Assembly: GCA_005281725.1 (NCBI GenBank)
Contig: SSBO01000009.1
Coordinates: forward strand, 9,269,795 to 9,333,794
Length of the DNA stretch: 64,000 nt
Reading direction: 5' to 3'
Source: Wuchereria bancrofti
Taxonomy: Eukaryota; Nematoda; Chromadorea; Rhabditida; Onchocercidae
Every line of letters starts with the position of its first letter. Within the stretch, counting starts at the first letter, position 1. The notes beneath the pieces were generated by a model, which saw nothing but the letters and a program-made list of their open reading frames with translations, had not been told where the DNA came from and did no database searches. The position numbers and the translations under genes are program-made. This document shows, piece by piece, positions 52,401 to 64,000 of this stretch.

Positions 52401-52963
52401 ATTCATTCAACCATAAAATTTTCATGCATTTTAAAAACTTTTCATTAAAATGAAAACAGCAAAATTTTTATCATTGCAATTCTTTTACATTTGACATCAT
52501 TTTTAGAAAACAAAAAATTAAAATTATTTTTCATCTTTTTTACCATTTATTATTAATTAATTTTGCAGCCCTTTTTTTTGATTTTTCAATTTTTTAATTA
52601 GTCCACAATTTTAAATTGCAAATTTTAATTTTTCCTCCTTGTTTTTTGCTTTAATAAATTAAAACCATTGTATTATTTATTAATTTAATAAGATATTTCA
52701 TTTTTAATTTCCTTTATTTATTACAAGAAGAAAAAACAATTTATTGTTTAAAAAAATAATAAAAATAATTTTTGTTTGTTTTTAGGAAGAAGCAAAGAGT
52801 TGAAAGGTGAAAGAGAGGGAGAGAAAGTGAGAGAAAAAAATTACAGTTACCAAATAATAAGCGCAAATGACAGTATCGGTAATATGAATGGAAAATGATT
52901 GAAGTGGTCGAATCCGATTAACGGAATAATTGAAGAGGATTTGTAGTAGTGCGAAAGAAGCAT
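43460..52963 (-). CDS. Glutamate-gated chloride channel subunit (GluCl, Cys-loop)
   Basis: Pentameric anion channel of nerve and muscle; GluCls are the ivermectin target. Exons on the minus strand: 52963-52851, 51910-51810, 51562-51517, 51406-51241, 50714-50589, 49722-49653, 49020-48855, 48531-48396, 47746-47680, 47238-about 47157, 46659-46521, 46002-45786 and 43545-43460 (TAA), about 500 residues. Signal peptide, then [12 protein letters not shown]; Cys loop [15 protein letters not shown]; second Cys pair [12 protein letters not shown], diagnostic for GluCl/glycine receptors; M1 [20 protein letters not shown]; anion-selective M2 [18 protein letters not shown]3 [12 protein letters not shown] with the glycine linked to ivermectin sensitivity; basic M3-M4 loop; M4 [16 protein letters not shown]. 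Subunit type (avr-14, glc-2 and others) is not resolved. The exon 10 donor is uncertain: 47157 or 47184 fits phase. Confidence 0.94.
44103..44860. repeat. Long degenerate TAA/TAG-rich trinucleotide region
   Basis: About 750 bp of AATAATAGT-type units interrupted by GTAA, GATAA and TAACAA variants. It occupies the middle of the last GluCl intron, between the loop exon and the M4 exon. Confidence 0.9.
45061..45141. repeat. ~41-bp imperfect tandem pair
   Basis: Two copies of a unit with TTTTTTCACTCTTCAT and AAAATTTTTAATT, about 85% alike, in the last GluCl intron. Confidence 0.8.
46797..46880. repeat. ATT-rich microsatellite in GluCl intron
   Basis: Interrupted TTATTATTATTA units between the GluCl loop exons 11 and 10. 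Confidence 0.75.
47297..47400. repeat. Purine tract in GluCl intron 9
   Basis: GAGAGAGAGAAAGAAAGAGA-type sequence on the plus strand, which is CU-rich in the transcript. It ends about 60 nt before the M3 exon acceptor. Similar blocks lie at 50216-50272 and 52790-52842. Confidence 0.8.
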
Positions 52964-53029
52964 TTAGCGGAATACTCGTTGATAATAGATGTCACCAATA
53001 ACAATCTTGTCAATTGACACCTATATAGA

Positions 53030-53092
53030 TTGTCACCGATGGTTGTCACTTTCTACATTCGTTGTCACCGCTGATTGTCACTACTACATTCG
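53030..53092. repeat. ~32-bp tandem pair upstream of GluCl
   Basis: TTGTCACCGATGGTTGTCAC and its near copy TTGTCACCGCTGATTGTCAC, each followed by TTTCTACATTCG or TACTACATTCG. They lie 70-130 bp upstream of the GluCl ATG, in the likely 5' UTR or promoter. A further GTCACC is at 52991. Confidence 0.85.
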
Positions 53093-53589
53093 TTATCTTC
53101 CATCATTGATAACTTTTTACAATTATGATTGTTTGAAGTGCTGCAAATAATATTTATAAAGTAAATGATAAAGTAAAGTTATTTCTAGAATTTTAAAAAT
53201 TTTTCGAAGTAAATTAAATTTTGAAGAAAGAAAAACTGTTTTTGAGAAAGAAAGAAATCGAAGTTTTGAAATATCGGGTAATTTTGATATATAATATTTG
53301 AAATTTCAAATATTAATTGGAAATAATTCTAATTAATGGAATTTGAGCCTTTTAAACACATTATTGAATTATTGTGCTAAATTTAAATAGCTTAATAATT
53401 GATTTTTCAATGACTAATCTTAATAATTAATCCAATATTAAGTAATTTGTTAATTAATAAATTGATTTTGTTTTTTCTCTTAAACAAATTTCCGTGCAGC
53501 AAAAAGTAATAAATTAATGCATTTTTCGCACAACGTTAAATTTTAGAATTCTACTTAAAAAATTAAAAAAATAAAGGAAAGGAAAAGTA

Positions 53590-54440
53590 ATAAAAAGATA
53601 TCAATTGAAATATAATTTTAGCAAATTTTAAAATTTGGTCAAAAAAATAGAAATCGACGAAAAAGAAGAAAAAGAAAATAAAAAAAGCAACACAAAGAGT
53701 AGAATACCAATTGAGATGTAATTGCCCAAATTTGGTAAATCTAAGGCTTTTATCCAATTTCAGGATTCGATTAAAAAAAAATCCGGAAAAAAGAAAGAAA
53801 AAGAAAAAGCGACACAGAAGTATCAATTGAAATATAATTGGGCAAAAGATTTTTAACAAATTTTTAAGATTTACTTAAAAAAAACAAAAAAACAAAAAAA
53901 TGGAAGAGGAAGAAAGGAAAAATAATATTGCTTTATGGGATTTTTTTCGATGGAATTCTAAAATTTGTTAAAGATGATTCCAACCCAAATTCATATCAGT
54001 TGAGAGATAATTGTTTGAATTCAGTAAAATTTAATTTCTTTTTTTTTCAATAATCGTTTTCTAAAATCTTTTTTTTGGAATGTATTTTTAAATTTACTTT
54101 GAATTTGAGCAAAATCTAAGTTTGAAATTGTGTAAACTACAGCAAATATATTCCAACTGCAATTCATACATACTCAAATTTAAAGCAAATTGAAAAATTC
54201 TTAATTTTTTTTTGAAAAAAGATCTAATTATATTGCAATAGTTATACTTATTCAATTCAATTCGAATTGTATAGGAAATCTAATGAATTAATCAAAGATA
54301 AATCAAGAAAAAAAGAAAACGAACAAGCAAGCAACCGAATAGTATCAATTAAAATGGTTTTAAAATTTTTTCTATCAGTTTTCAAATTTCATTAAAAAAT
54401 GTCACCGTCATCAAAAAAGAGAGAAAAAAAGACATAAATT
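53590..54440. repeat. Degenerate ~115-bp tandem repeats
   Basis: The anchor ATCAATTGAAATATAATT recurs in diverged form at about 53599, 53706, 53820, 53994 and 54341, and the first units end in purine-rich AGAAAGAAAAAG plus GCRACACA. The first three units are 108-114 bp apart; later ones are more spread and eroded. Confidence 0.7.
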
Positions 54441-54654
54441 AAAATTTAACCGTTTAACTGATAAACATTATTGCAAAAATGTTATTAAAGCGCCTAATTC
54501 ATTAAGCAAATTTAATAAACAAAATTTTTGATATATTTACATATTCTTTTTGTTTCACATAATTATATAAAAGAATGTAAAAGTTTTTTGATATATTTTC
54601 TTTCGAAAAAAAAAATAAATAAGCAAAAAAGTTTTCGCGCTGAAATGACACACA

Positions 54655-54775
54655 GAAAAAAAGGGTTGGCCATAAACGAATAAAAGCCTATTCTTAGCAA
54701 GAAAAAAAGAGTTGGCCATAAATAAATAAGAGCCTATTCTTAACAAAAATAAAAAACTTTTTCTATTCTTGGCCA
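54655..54775. repeat. ~47-bp tandem duplication plus partial third copy
   Basis: Two units share GTTGGCCATAAA and AGCCTATTCTTA, each preceded by an A run. A third remnant, CTATTCTTGGCCAAAAG, follows. Confidence 0.8.
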
Positions 54776-57700
54776 AAAGATCTATTCCGTATAAATTTAA
54801 AGAACGTTGAGAATAAACTAATAAAATTAGACTTAAAATTTAAATAAAAGGAGAAAAAATGTATTTCCTTCTGGAAATGTTTATATTCTAATAGTTTATT
54901 ATCATGATAATACGTTCAAAAACACTAATATAATATATAATGAATTTAATTCTGAAATTTTTAATTTAATTAAAGATATAAAATCTCAAGAAGGAAATTG
55001 ATTATATTTTTCTAAAATTATCCTCTTTCTTTCTCTCTCTCTCTCACTCTTTCTTTCCGGTTTCACTGTTTTTCTTTTTCTTTCCTTTTTCCTTTTCAAG
55101 AATGATAATTAATAATTGTAAGAAATTGTGATTTCAACAAAATTTTTTTCTTCTTAAACTATTTAAGAAAAAAAAACCCAAAAAAGACCAATCGGACGTT
55201 ACAGTAAAACTCATGCAGTAATTTATAAGTTAATTTTACGCGAAACTTTATTTTCTTAGTACAATTCCGGAATACCGGAACTCTCAGATTTTTCATCATC
55301 TATTTTTCTTCCATTCATTGTTTATAGTTCAGTTAGAAAAATGGGAAAAAGAAAATTGAATAAATGAAAAATAAATGGCAGAAGTAGCATTTGCATTTCA
55401 ATGTGAATGGTTTTAGAAAGAAAAATAAAATTTGTAAATTGAAATTTCATTATCATACTGATTTGTTCAGTTATTTTCTCTCTCCATTTCAATTTCATTT
55501 CTTCTTTTGTAAATTCTTCTAGAATTTTGATTTAAAATTAATGATCAAAGAAAAGGAAAAGCTGAAATCCTTTACCAAACTGATTTCTTTACTTATTTTT
55601 TTTAATAATATAATTTCAAACCTTTTAATTAATAATTCCAAAAAAATTCCAAAATTGAAAATATCAAATTTTTTTTTACAATTTCAAATTTTTTATTAGT
55701 ACTTTGAGAATTTAACAAAAATGAAGTTAACAATATGTTTCGCATAAATTTATTATCTAGTAAGTTATTTCATGCTTATCTCATTGGAAAAATGAAACGC
55801 TAATTTGTAGGAAAAAGTTTTTCCCAATTATTTTGACTTGTAGTATAAGGAATTAATTGAAATAATTAGAAGCAATTATTTAATTAATTTTTTAAATAAT
55901 ATAATTTTGTGCTAATGTGAATAATTTTGGCGAAATAGTAGTGGTAATTTTAACAATCATTATGATAATAATGATAATAATGATACTATTAATAATAATA
56001 ACAATGATAGGAGTAATAATTAATTTATAACATATCGATGAAAGTTTGTTTCAGATATAAAAAGAAAAAAAACTATTAATTCGTTAATTATCAAGCAATA
56101 TATTTATTACTAAACAATTAGACTAATTTTTTGAAAATAATCAATTATTGCAGAACATACAGTTAAAATTAAATTTCAATTTCATTAATTAACTAATAAT
56201 TCGATCTCCAATAAATAATGTAATGGAAAAAATAAAAACTTAAATTTGAAAAATATAAAAAATAAATTTCATAACGTTTCTTATCATTTCTAATTTCTCA
56301 ATATTTTTAAGCTTTCATTATTAACATTATTTCGAATTTTCAGTTTTATTTCTACGAAATAATTAAATAATTGTAATAAGTACTTCAGTTTTATTTCATT
56401 AGAGTAAAAAAATTTTATCCCAAAAATTTGAAATTATTATTTTGTTTTATTTTCATTAATTAGCCGCTTTTTTCATTATTTTTTTTCTATTTCATTATAT
56501 TTTGCTTTACATTTATAAATTAGCAATAAAATAAATGAAAAATAATATTAATTACTACTTTGCATACGCAATCAACATGCTTCATTTGGTATTTAAAATT
56601 TAATTAAAAAACTTCGTCATCAATCTTTCGTCAAATTCTTTTGAAATTATTTATAAAGTAGTTATCATTTTTCTTTTCAAGCTTCTATGTCCATTTCAAA
56701 GAATTAAAAAAATTAAAAAAAAAGAAGGTATTCCGGAAACAACTGCATATCAATCAAACCAAAGGTAGCTTAACTTATTCAATTGACATTTGTCAACTTA
56801 TCCCATTTTAATTTATCGCTTAATGAGAGAAGATGTTATTGTAGGAAAATTTATTTTTATTTACGTTTTTCTCATTTACAAATGCTATCCTTTTGTTACT
56901 GAACTAACAAATTAATTAAAAAAATTTTTTTATTAAAATTAATTTATAAGAAAAAAATAGAAAAAAGGCAAACATTTAATAATTTAATATTTATAATAAT
57001 TAATAATATTTAATAAAGAAAATTTTTTTCTTTAAAAAATTTATTTATAAGAGAAAAAAGGGAAAGGTGAAAAGTTAATCATTTAATTTTTATAATAACT
57101 AAAAAGAAGGAATGAATTTTTCCTTGATATTAAATTGATAACTTAAATAAATCATTTACGTATAGTTATAAATGAAACTTTTTTAATTTGTTTATTTTTT
57201 CTAAAAATACAGTAACAATCTTAAATTGCGCTAATTGTAAAATAATACGTGGCGTGCGTGAACGGAATGACGTATAAGTCTTTCATATTTCACTATATAT
57301 CGAGCATTTGAAATAGAAAAGTTTTCTTTTCTTTAGAGTTAAGTTAATAAAACCTATAATTTGAATAATCATTGAATTAATCTATAACTGATTAGCATAT
57401 AAAAAGTAAACATATTCGAATGAAAGATGGTAATAGTTTTGTAAATATAGAAATTTAATCGATAATAAAATTAAAGATCAAAAAAATTATAAATTTAAGA
57501 ATGAAACTTAATGCACATAGAGAGACATGTATGATAGTTAAAAAATAAAATTTAAAAATTATTTGCTTCTAATAAATTCTTTCAATTTCACTCACTAAAT
57601 AATGAATTGTTACCAAGTAAAAAAATAGCAAAAAGTAAGAAACAATAAATTTTAATTTATTCTCATCATAAATACCAATTTCTTATTAAAATTTTTAAAA

Positions 57701-58139
57701 TTCTCATTCAATTTCAATAAATTTGTTCAGATAAATTTCATTTTTCTTTTATAATTTCAAAATTTGCCAAACTAAAAAAAACAAAGAATTTTTTAAAAAA
57801 TTATTCTATGTCCGTAGTTCATTTATTGATTTTTCAACTATTATTTATCATAAATTTTTAATATTTTTTATTTTCTTCAACATTTCAGCAAAAATCAATT
57901 TTTCCACTTTTTTTTTGCATATATTTGACAAATAAAAAATATTTCCTAGAATCCAATTTTTTTTTTGGTTAATAATTTGTGAATGAATGCGACATTTATT
58001 AGAAATGTTTGCATTTGTCGCATTTATAACTTTTTGCTGTTAGCGCATTCGTCCTATTTTCATCTTTCAAATATAAGCAAGCACAAAAGATTAAACAATC
58101 ACAAGTATTCTTCAATATTCCTTTTTTCTTCTTTCTTTC

Positions 58140-58800
58140 TTAAAATATTTATTTAGTCTTTTAATATTTATATATTTCTATCTATTATATTACTACTTTT
58201 ATTCATATTTATATTTATGTTCATACTTAAAATCTTTTTTTTTTTTTAATATTAACACTTGTACTTCTAACTTTGTTCATATTCCTTTTTATATTTATAT
58301 TTACGTTTATATTTCTATCTAATCTTTATATTTGTATTTATATTGATAATTATATTTATATTTATACTTGTATCCAAATTTATATTTATATTAAGTTTAT
58401 ATCAGTACTAATATTTGTAATTACATTTATATTTATTTATGCTAATATTTATATTAATGCTTAAATTTATACTTAGATTTATGCCATTATCTGTATTTAT
58501 ATTTGTATATATATTTATATGTATATTAATAATTATATAATAATCATATTTAAATTTATATTTATAAGTATATTATTATTTATATATCTTTATATGTATA
58601 TTGACATTTACATTTAATATTTAAGTTTGAATTTCATATATTTATGTTTTTTTCCATATTATACAATTTTTATATTTAGACTTATATTATAATCATATTT
58701 TTATTTACATTTGCATTTTAATTTGTACATTTGTTTATATTTATGTCTAAATTCATATTCAAACTCATACATTCATATAGCTATACTAATATTTATTTAT
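58140..58800. repeat. Degenerate TTTATATTTATA hexamer satellite
   Basis: About 650 bp built almost wholly of TATTTA/TTTATA units with scattered G and C substitutions. It is strand-biased toward T on the plus strand. Confidence 0.85.
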
Positions 58801-60719
58801 TTATAATTATTTTCACACATTAAGAAAAAGAAGGCAAAAAATTATGTGAAGAAAGAAAAAAAAAACAGATTATATAATTAGAAAAAGGGAAAAAAAAACA
58901 AACAATGCAAAATATTTTTATCTTTATTTATGTTCTAACTTGTATTTTTTCATAAAATGAAAAAAATAAATATAAAAAAATTACAAAAAAAAATTTTAAA
59001 AATTATTAGTAAATAAAGTGAAACGAGAACAAAAAAACTAATAATAAATTAAGAAATATGCAAAAAGAAAAAATAATAATTATTTCTTTTAATAAAAAAA
59101 AACCTTTAGAAAGTAGGAAAAAAAAAAGTTATGAAAAAAGGATGAAAAGATGAGAGAACCATGTAATAATAAACTAACATACATTAAAATAAGTATGAAT
59201 AGCACTCAAAAATGTAATATGCATTTTATAAATTGTTCAACGGAAATGACGAACCAAAAAATTAAAAAAGAAAAAAAAAATGAGAGGAAATTTAGTAGCG
59301 CACAGCAAAAATTGAACTATTTTCAGTAAGCAAAAGAGAAAAAAAAAATAGAAATTGGAATTGAAAAAATATAATTTTAAAGAAACGAATGAAATTTTCA
59401 AAAAATAAACGGAAAAAAATGATTTTTTTAATCGATTGATTGATGAAAGAAAAAAAAATGGAATAAGAATTCTCTTTTTGATGTATGAAAAAAGCAAAAA
59501 TTAAGAAAAGTAAATTAAAATTAAAAAATAATTAAAAATTTTTGCTTATAAAAAAATAAAATGAAAAGTAGAAATTTTTCATAAAAATATGGCGCAAATA
59601 ATAAGACAACAGATACTTGTAATTTGAAATTTTATTTCAAGTTTTTAAATTTTAGTCAAATATATGTTTCGTTATTTTTTCAAATGCATATTTGGCTATT
59701 TTCATTCCAAAATTTCAAATAGTATTTGTTGTCAGAATTTAACATCGAGTTTTTTTCTTTATTATTTGAGTATTTTGCGCTTTCGTTGCAAAATATATTT
59801 TGATGGTTTTTTCCGGTTTTAATACTTATTAATAGTCATTTTGGATTGAATCAAACATTTTGATACTATAAAAATGCTTAGTTAAGTTTTTTAAATATTT
59901 GAATAATAAAATTTTGCTAAAAATATCGAGCGGAATATACTTGATGCAATGCTTTTAAACTGTTTTGAATTTCATAAAAACAGCAATAATGATAAAATGC
60001 ACAATCGAAATGCGAATTTTTAATTTATAATTATAATAAATCACCAATTAGACTAGAAATTCGAACAGATGTAATTGATATTTAAAAAAATGAAACTACT
60101 TGATTTAATGATTTATGATTTGAATATGATGAAATTTGCAAAAATTTTTTCTTTGAGAGCTAAAAAATTTTTTTAGTCTTTTTTTTTGTTTTTGTTGCTT
60201 TTTTGTATTTCTGTTTTAATTTTTTTCTTCCTTTCTTTTTGTTTTTTTTTTTTTAAATATTCATTAACATAAAATTCCAATGAATTCAGCAATCAATTTA
60301 GTAAATTTCGAAAAAAAAAGAATGAAACGAAATGAGCAAAAAAATTTTTTGCAAAAATGATGATAAAATAATTTGAAGAAGATTTTTCATTCTTTAATTT
60401 GTATCCATTTTAGCTCATTTTTCTTCATCTACTTTTATGTTTTTTTTTTTTTTTTTTGTGAGATGTAAAAAAAGAACGAAATGGATTTCTTAAATTTTTT
60501 TTTAAAATAATAAAAGAAAATAATAATAAAAGTAAAAGAGAAAGGTAAAATGGCAGCAGTGAAAATGGAAAAGTTTATTGATTGGCATTAATAATAATTT
60601 TAAGATTAATTTCAATTATTGCAAAAATTTTATATAATTTAAAAAATGCTATGCAAATTTTAATTCATATTTATTAGTCATTTATTTTTTTAGCTTATTT
60701 TTTCATTGTTTCTTTACTA

Positions 60720-60960
60720 AAAAATTAATAATAATAGCAGGAATAGTTATAATTATTATAATAATAATGAAATAACAATAGTAACATATATGATAATAAT
60801 AGTAATAATCATAATAATGATTATTATAATAATAAAATGTAAAATAATAACAGTAGTAATGAAAATAATCACTGTCATCATTATCACTAGTAACAGTAAT
60901 AATGATAATAGTAATTATGATAAAGATAAGAACAACTATTAATATCACAATTATAATATT
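60720..60960. repeat. TAA/ATA microsatellite
   Basis: Interrupted AATAATAATA units. The 133-codon minus-strand frame here is a product of the repeat. Confidence 0.9.
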
Positions 60961-61564
60961 AATCATTATATGATGGGCTGCTTTAAAATTTAAATGTGAA
61001 GAAAGCTTTTTATTAAGTGAAACTTTATCCATTATAGAGGAAAGTTTATCCTTTCTCACATCATTTTCAATCTTTGTAATTAATTTTCTAATATAATTAA
61101 CCATCCAGCTGCTTTTAATGATTTGATGGCAATCATTGCTACTAATTTAAAATAACACATTTTACAAAAAAAAAAAAAAGAAATAAAATAATCCCAAACA
61201 ATATATCGGCCAGATGGGTTCCAATTTTATCTCATAATTTTATGATAATTCCAGATTGATAAGCAAAAATAATGATCGAAATTAGTAGCGAATTCTTTCA
61301 CACTTCTTATTTATATACTATTCCAATTATTTTCTCATCAAAACTTTCAAAATTTTAATCAAATTAATAAAAATAAATTTGATCGAAAATAAATCTCATC
61401 GATTAAATATTGAATTAATCAGCCTAATGAATTGTATGCATAATAACTCAAGCATTATTTATAAACTATGACTATAATCTTGTACTTATTCATTTCTTTA
61501 AATTAATTTTAAAAAGTGAAATGACACATTTTTTTGTCTTGATGGATAATAATGTCCCTGTAAA

Positions 61565-61690
61565 AGTAATAATAATAATTATAGTTAAATGATAATAGTA
61601 AAAGAGTAATGATTATAGCAACAATAGCAATAATAAAATGTACATAATAATGATTTTCATAATAATAACATTAATAATAATAATAAGCAT
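61565..61690. repeat. TAA microsatellite
   Basis: Interrupted TAATAATAA units with GTAATAG variants. Confidence 0.85.
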
Positions 61691-62694
61691 TAATGTCAAT
61701 ATCATTAATAGTAGTGAAAAAACAATTAGAAATAGGTAATATCGTAGTTTCTCGCTCATATTTAAAAAAAAAAAAAGAAGTTAACATTGCACAAACATTT
61801 GAAATCATAGAGAATATATTGAACCAAAAAAAAAGCAAACAATTTTTACTTCTTTTACTAAAATTTATTTTGACTCATACAATTTTAACTGTTTGTAACT
61901 ATTTTGTGGTAAAGTAAATAAAATATAATTGTTGTTTGAAACATTTTTAAACTCGTTTTTTTTCTAATAATTAAAAGTATTAAATAAGAAACTTTTGCTT
62001 TTTTTGAAAACTGATACTAAATTTTAAAAAATACTGAGAAATTTAACTGTCAAATGTAAAAGCTAAATAAATAAATGTTTATGGTTTTCTTGTAGAATAA
62101 TTAATACACATTGTATCAAATAAAAAATAAATTAAGTACTATGTTAAAATTAGCATTTTTTTTTTTTGCTAGTTGCAATTAATAAAATATTTTGGATGAA
62201 GAAAATTTTGATGTCCTCTTTTTTTATAAAATTAATAATTATATATTTTTTGTTTTTAGAATGAAATAATTGCTCTTAATACTTATTTAATAAACGATTA
62301 AAGCTAAAGTAGGAAAATAAATGATAAGAAAGATAAAATTAGAAAAGAAAAAGGAAGGAAAAATGAGATGGGAAGAAAGCAGAAAAGGTAATAAAAGGAA
62401 AGGAAAGGAAAAATATGGGACAGATGGAAAAAAAAAAGATTATTACGACATTTTTTTTTTCTTTTTGTTTTTCATAGGTTCATCAAAACAAACTGAAATG
62501 AAGTAGAATATTATTTTTCTCATTTAGCACATTGAAATGAATGTGTAAAATATAAGAAAAGAATGAAAAATTAAAAATAGTTTAGCAATTCAATAATTAT
62601 TTTTGTCGTATAATAATTTGAATTTGAAAAAATTTTATATATTCGATTAATATATATGATTATATTTTGTTGTAATATGAATATCCTAATGAAA

Positions 62695-62850
62695 TTGAAG
62701 TAATTGATAATAACAGCAATAATAATAATTACAATAATAACAAAATATTAATAACAATTCTTATATATGCTATGTGATGGTAATGATGATAATGACAACA
62801 ATAATAATAGTAATAATAACAACAGTAATGATAATAATATGACATTTTTG
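62695..62850. repeat. TAA/GATAA microsatellite
   Basis: Interrupted AATAATAAT, GATAAT and CAATAA units. Confidence 0.85.
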
Positions 62851-63563
62851 ATTAATTATTATTTGAAATGGTTGAAAGATTAGTAATAATGCTTATAAAA
62901 GATACTATTTTCTTTTTTTTTTTTAATTCTCATCAAATTACTAATTTTAAAATTGAAAAATTAGACATTTAAAAAGTTGCTAAGAGTTAAAAAGACAAAA
63001 AAAAAAAAGTCTTCAAAAAAAGCGCTATCATTTTTAAAGGTAAATTTGCAATAAAGCTATTTTATGTTTAAAGTAAATTAGCACTAACATTAGCAAAACT
63101 AACGCAATATATGCAAATCTTCAGGAAAACTAACCAAATACTTTTTATTTCATTTAAATATTTGGCAATCAGAGAGATAGAGAGAGGGAAAAAGAAAGAG
63201 AAAAAGAGACAGAGAGATGATTAGAAGAAAAATTTTATTTAGTCAATAAGAAAGATAAAACGGAAACTGCTTAAGATTTCTCTTCAAAAATTCCACCCAT
63301 CCTTTCAACCTTTTACTTTTTTCTTTTATCTTCTTTCATCACATTCTTCTCTCTCTCTCACTTTCTTAACCTTTCTTCTTCCTTCCTCTCTCTTACTCCA
63401 TCTTATTCTTCAACAATATCTCAGAACAACGAAATAAAATTTCTTTTTATGAAATTTCTTGAAAATTTACTTTTTTTTTCCCGAAAAAAGGAGCATCTTT
63501 GAATAAAAAAAAGAAAAGAAAGGATCAAAGAAAGGAAAGAAAAAATATGAAATCATTGTTCTT

Positions 63564-63595
<32 letters not shown>

Positions 63596-64000
63596 CCTTT
63601 CTCCCTTGTTTGTTGCATTACAATCAATGGTATTCGTTTATTTTATTCTTTTTTTTTTTTGTTTTTCATAAAATTATATTTTATTTCTTTTTTGCAATAT
63701 TTTTTAATTCTTCTAAAAAAAAAAAACAAAATTAACAATTGACAAATATGTATTTATGATGAAAATAAATATTAAATTAATAAAAAAAAAAGAAATAACG
63801 AAAAAAAAAGAAGAAAAGAAAAATTGTTATATAACAAAAGATTTATATTTAATTTGATTTTATTGTGCCTAAAAAGAAAAAACAGAAAAAAAAAAGATTT
63901 ATAAATGAAAAATAAAAAAAAAAAGGAAATAGGCATTGCTTTCTCCTGTAACAATTGCAATTATTGATTATGAAATTAATGAACAGAGGCCTTGGAATGA

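Larger units (their letters stand above)
52964..64000. other. Gene-poor, AT-rich right end
   Basis: 11 kb upstream of GluCl with no convincing exon on either strand. All long frames run through A/T homopolymers or trinucleotide repeats. It holds the GluCl promoter side (short tandem repeats at 53030-53092), degenerate ~115-bp repeats (53590-54440), a TATTTA-like satellite (58140-58800), several TAA microsatellites and CT/GA tracts (55020-55090, 63178-63235, 63343-63606). A small GC-richer block is at 57241-57310. Confidence 0.7.

Noticed and set aside
53563..53859. 98-codon Phe-rich frame
   Set aside because: Translation of A/G-rich degenerate repeats on the reverse strand.
60703..61104. 133-codon minus-strand frame rich in Tyr and Ile
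   Set aside because: Created by an ATA/TAA microsatellite; no splice or start context and no homology.
63499..63960. Frames made of Lys, Phe, Ser and Leu at the right end
   Set aside because: Homopolymer and CT-tract translation.

Overview
The window is a very AT-rich piece of a nuclear genome from a nematode, most likely a filarial or other spirurid worm. The evidence is small exons split by short AT-rich introns, canonical short 3' splice sites (TTTCAG or TTTTAG type), likely spliced-leader acceptors just upstream of several start codons, and a glutamate-gated chloride channel gene of nematode type. I saw no bacterial, Wolbachia, viral, CRISPR, rRNA or tRNA sequence. I assembled gene models by hand by matching intron phase; most reading frames longer than 60 codons are exon fragments or noise.

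Left end, minus strand (249-3800): RBX1, the RING-H2 subunit of cullin ligases, is followed on the same strand by a five-exon gene for an unrecognised 215-residue protein that may be trans-spliced (a candidate two-gene operon). Plus strand, 4658-10210: four closely spaced genes encode a 51-residue membrane microprotein, two ~105-residue single-pass membrane proteins that look like diverged tandem paralogues, and NAA20, the NatB catalytic subunit. DMAC1 (complex I assembly, CxxC motif) follows at 12195-13086.

17011-27433: a complete 28-exon CAND1, the cullin substrate-receptor exchange factor, which acts on CUL-RBX1 modules. 28674-31696: an ABHD12-type serine hydrolase. 33177-38539: FERRY3 (C12orf4), a subunit of the RAB5 effector complex FERRY. 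39832-42786: a secreted, low-complexity protein of unknown function. 43460-52963 (minus): a GluCl channel subunit, family of the ivermectin target, with 13 exons and its M4 exon stranded 2.2 kb from the rest. 52964-64000 is gene-poor, extremely AT-rich and full of simple and degenerate repeats.

The most unusual items are: an 87-bp inverted repeat around a 375-bp spacer whose arms differ only by transitions; a 113-bp nearly perfect direct duplication flanking one FERRY3 exon; an extra in-frame exon in CAND1; a Gly-to-His change in the acetyl-CoA loop of NAA20; a 38-bp minisatellite with 76-bp higher-order structure; a reading-frame-preserving echo of the catalytic-histidine segment of ABHD12 inside the next intron; and several phase-supported GC-AG introns. 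A 3-N gap at 43066 is flanked by an exact 161-bp duplication and is best read as an assembly artefact.
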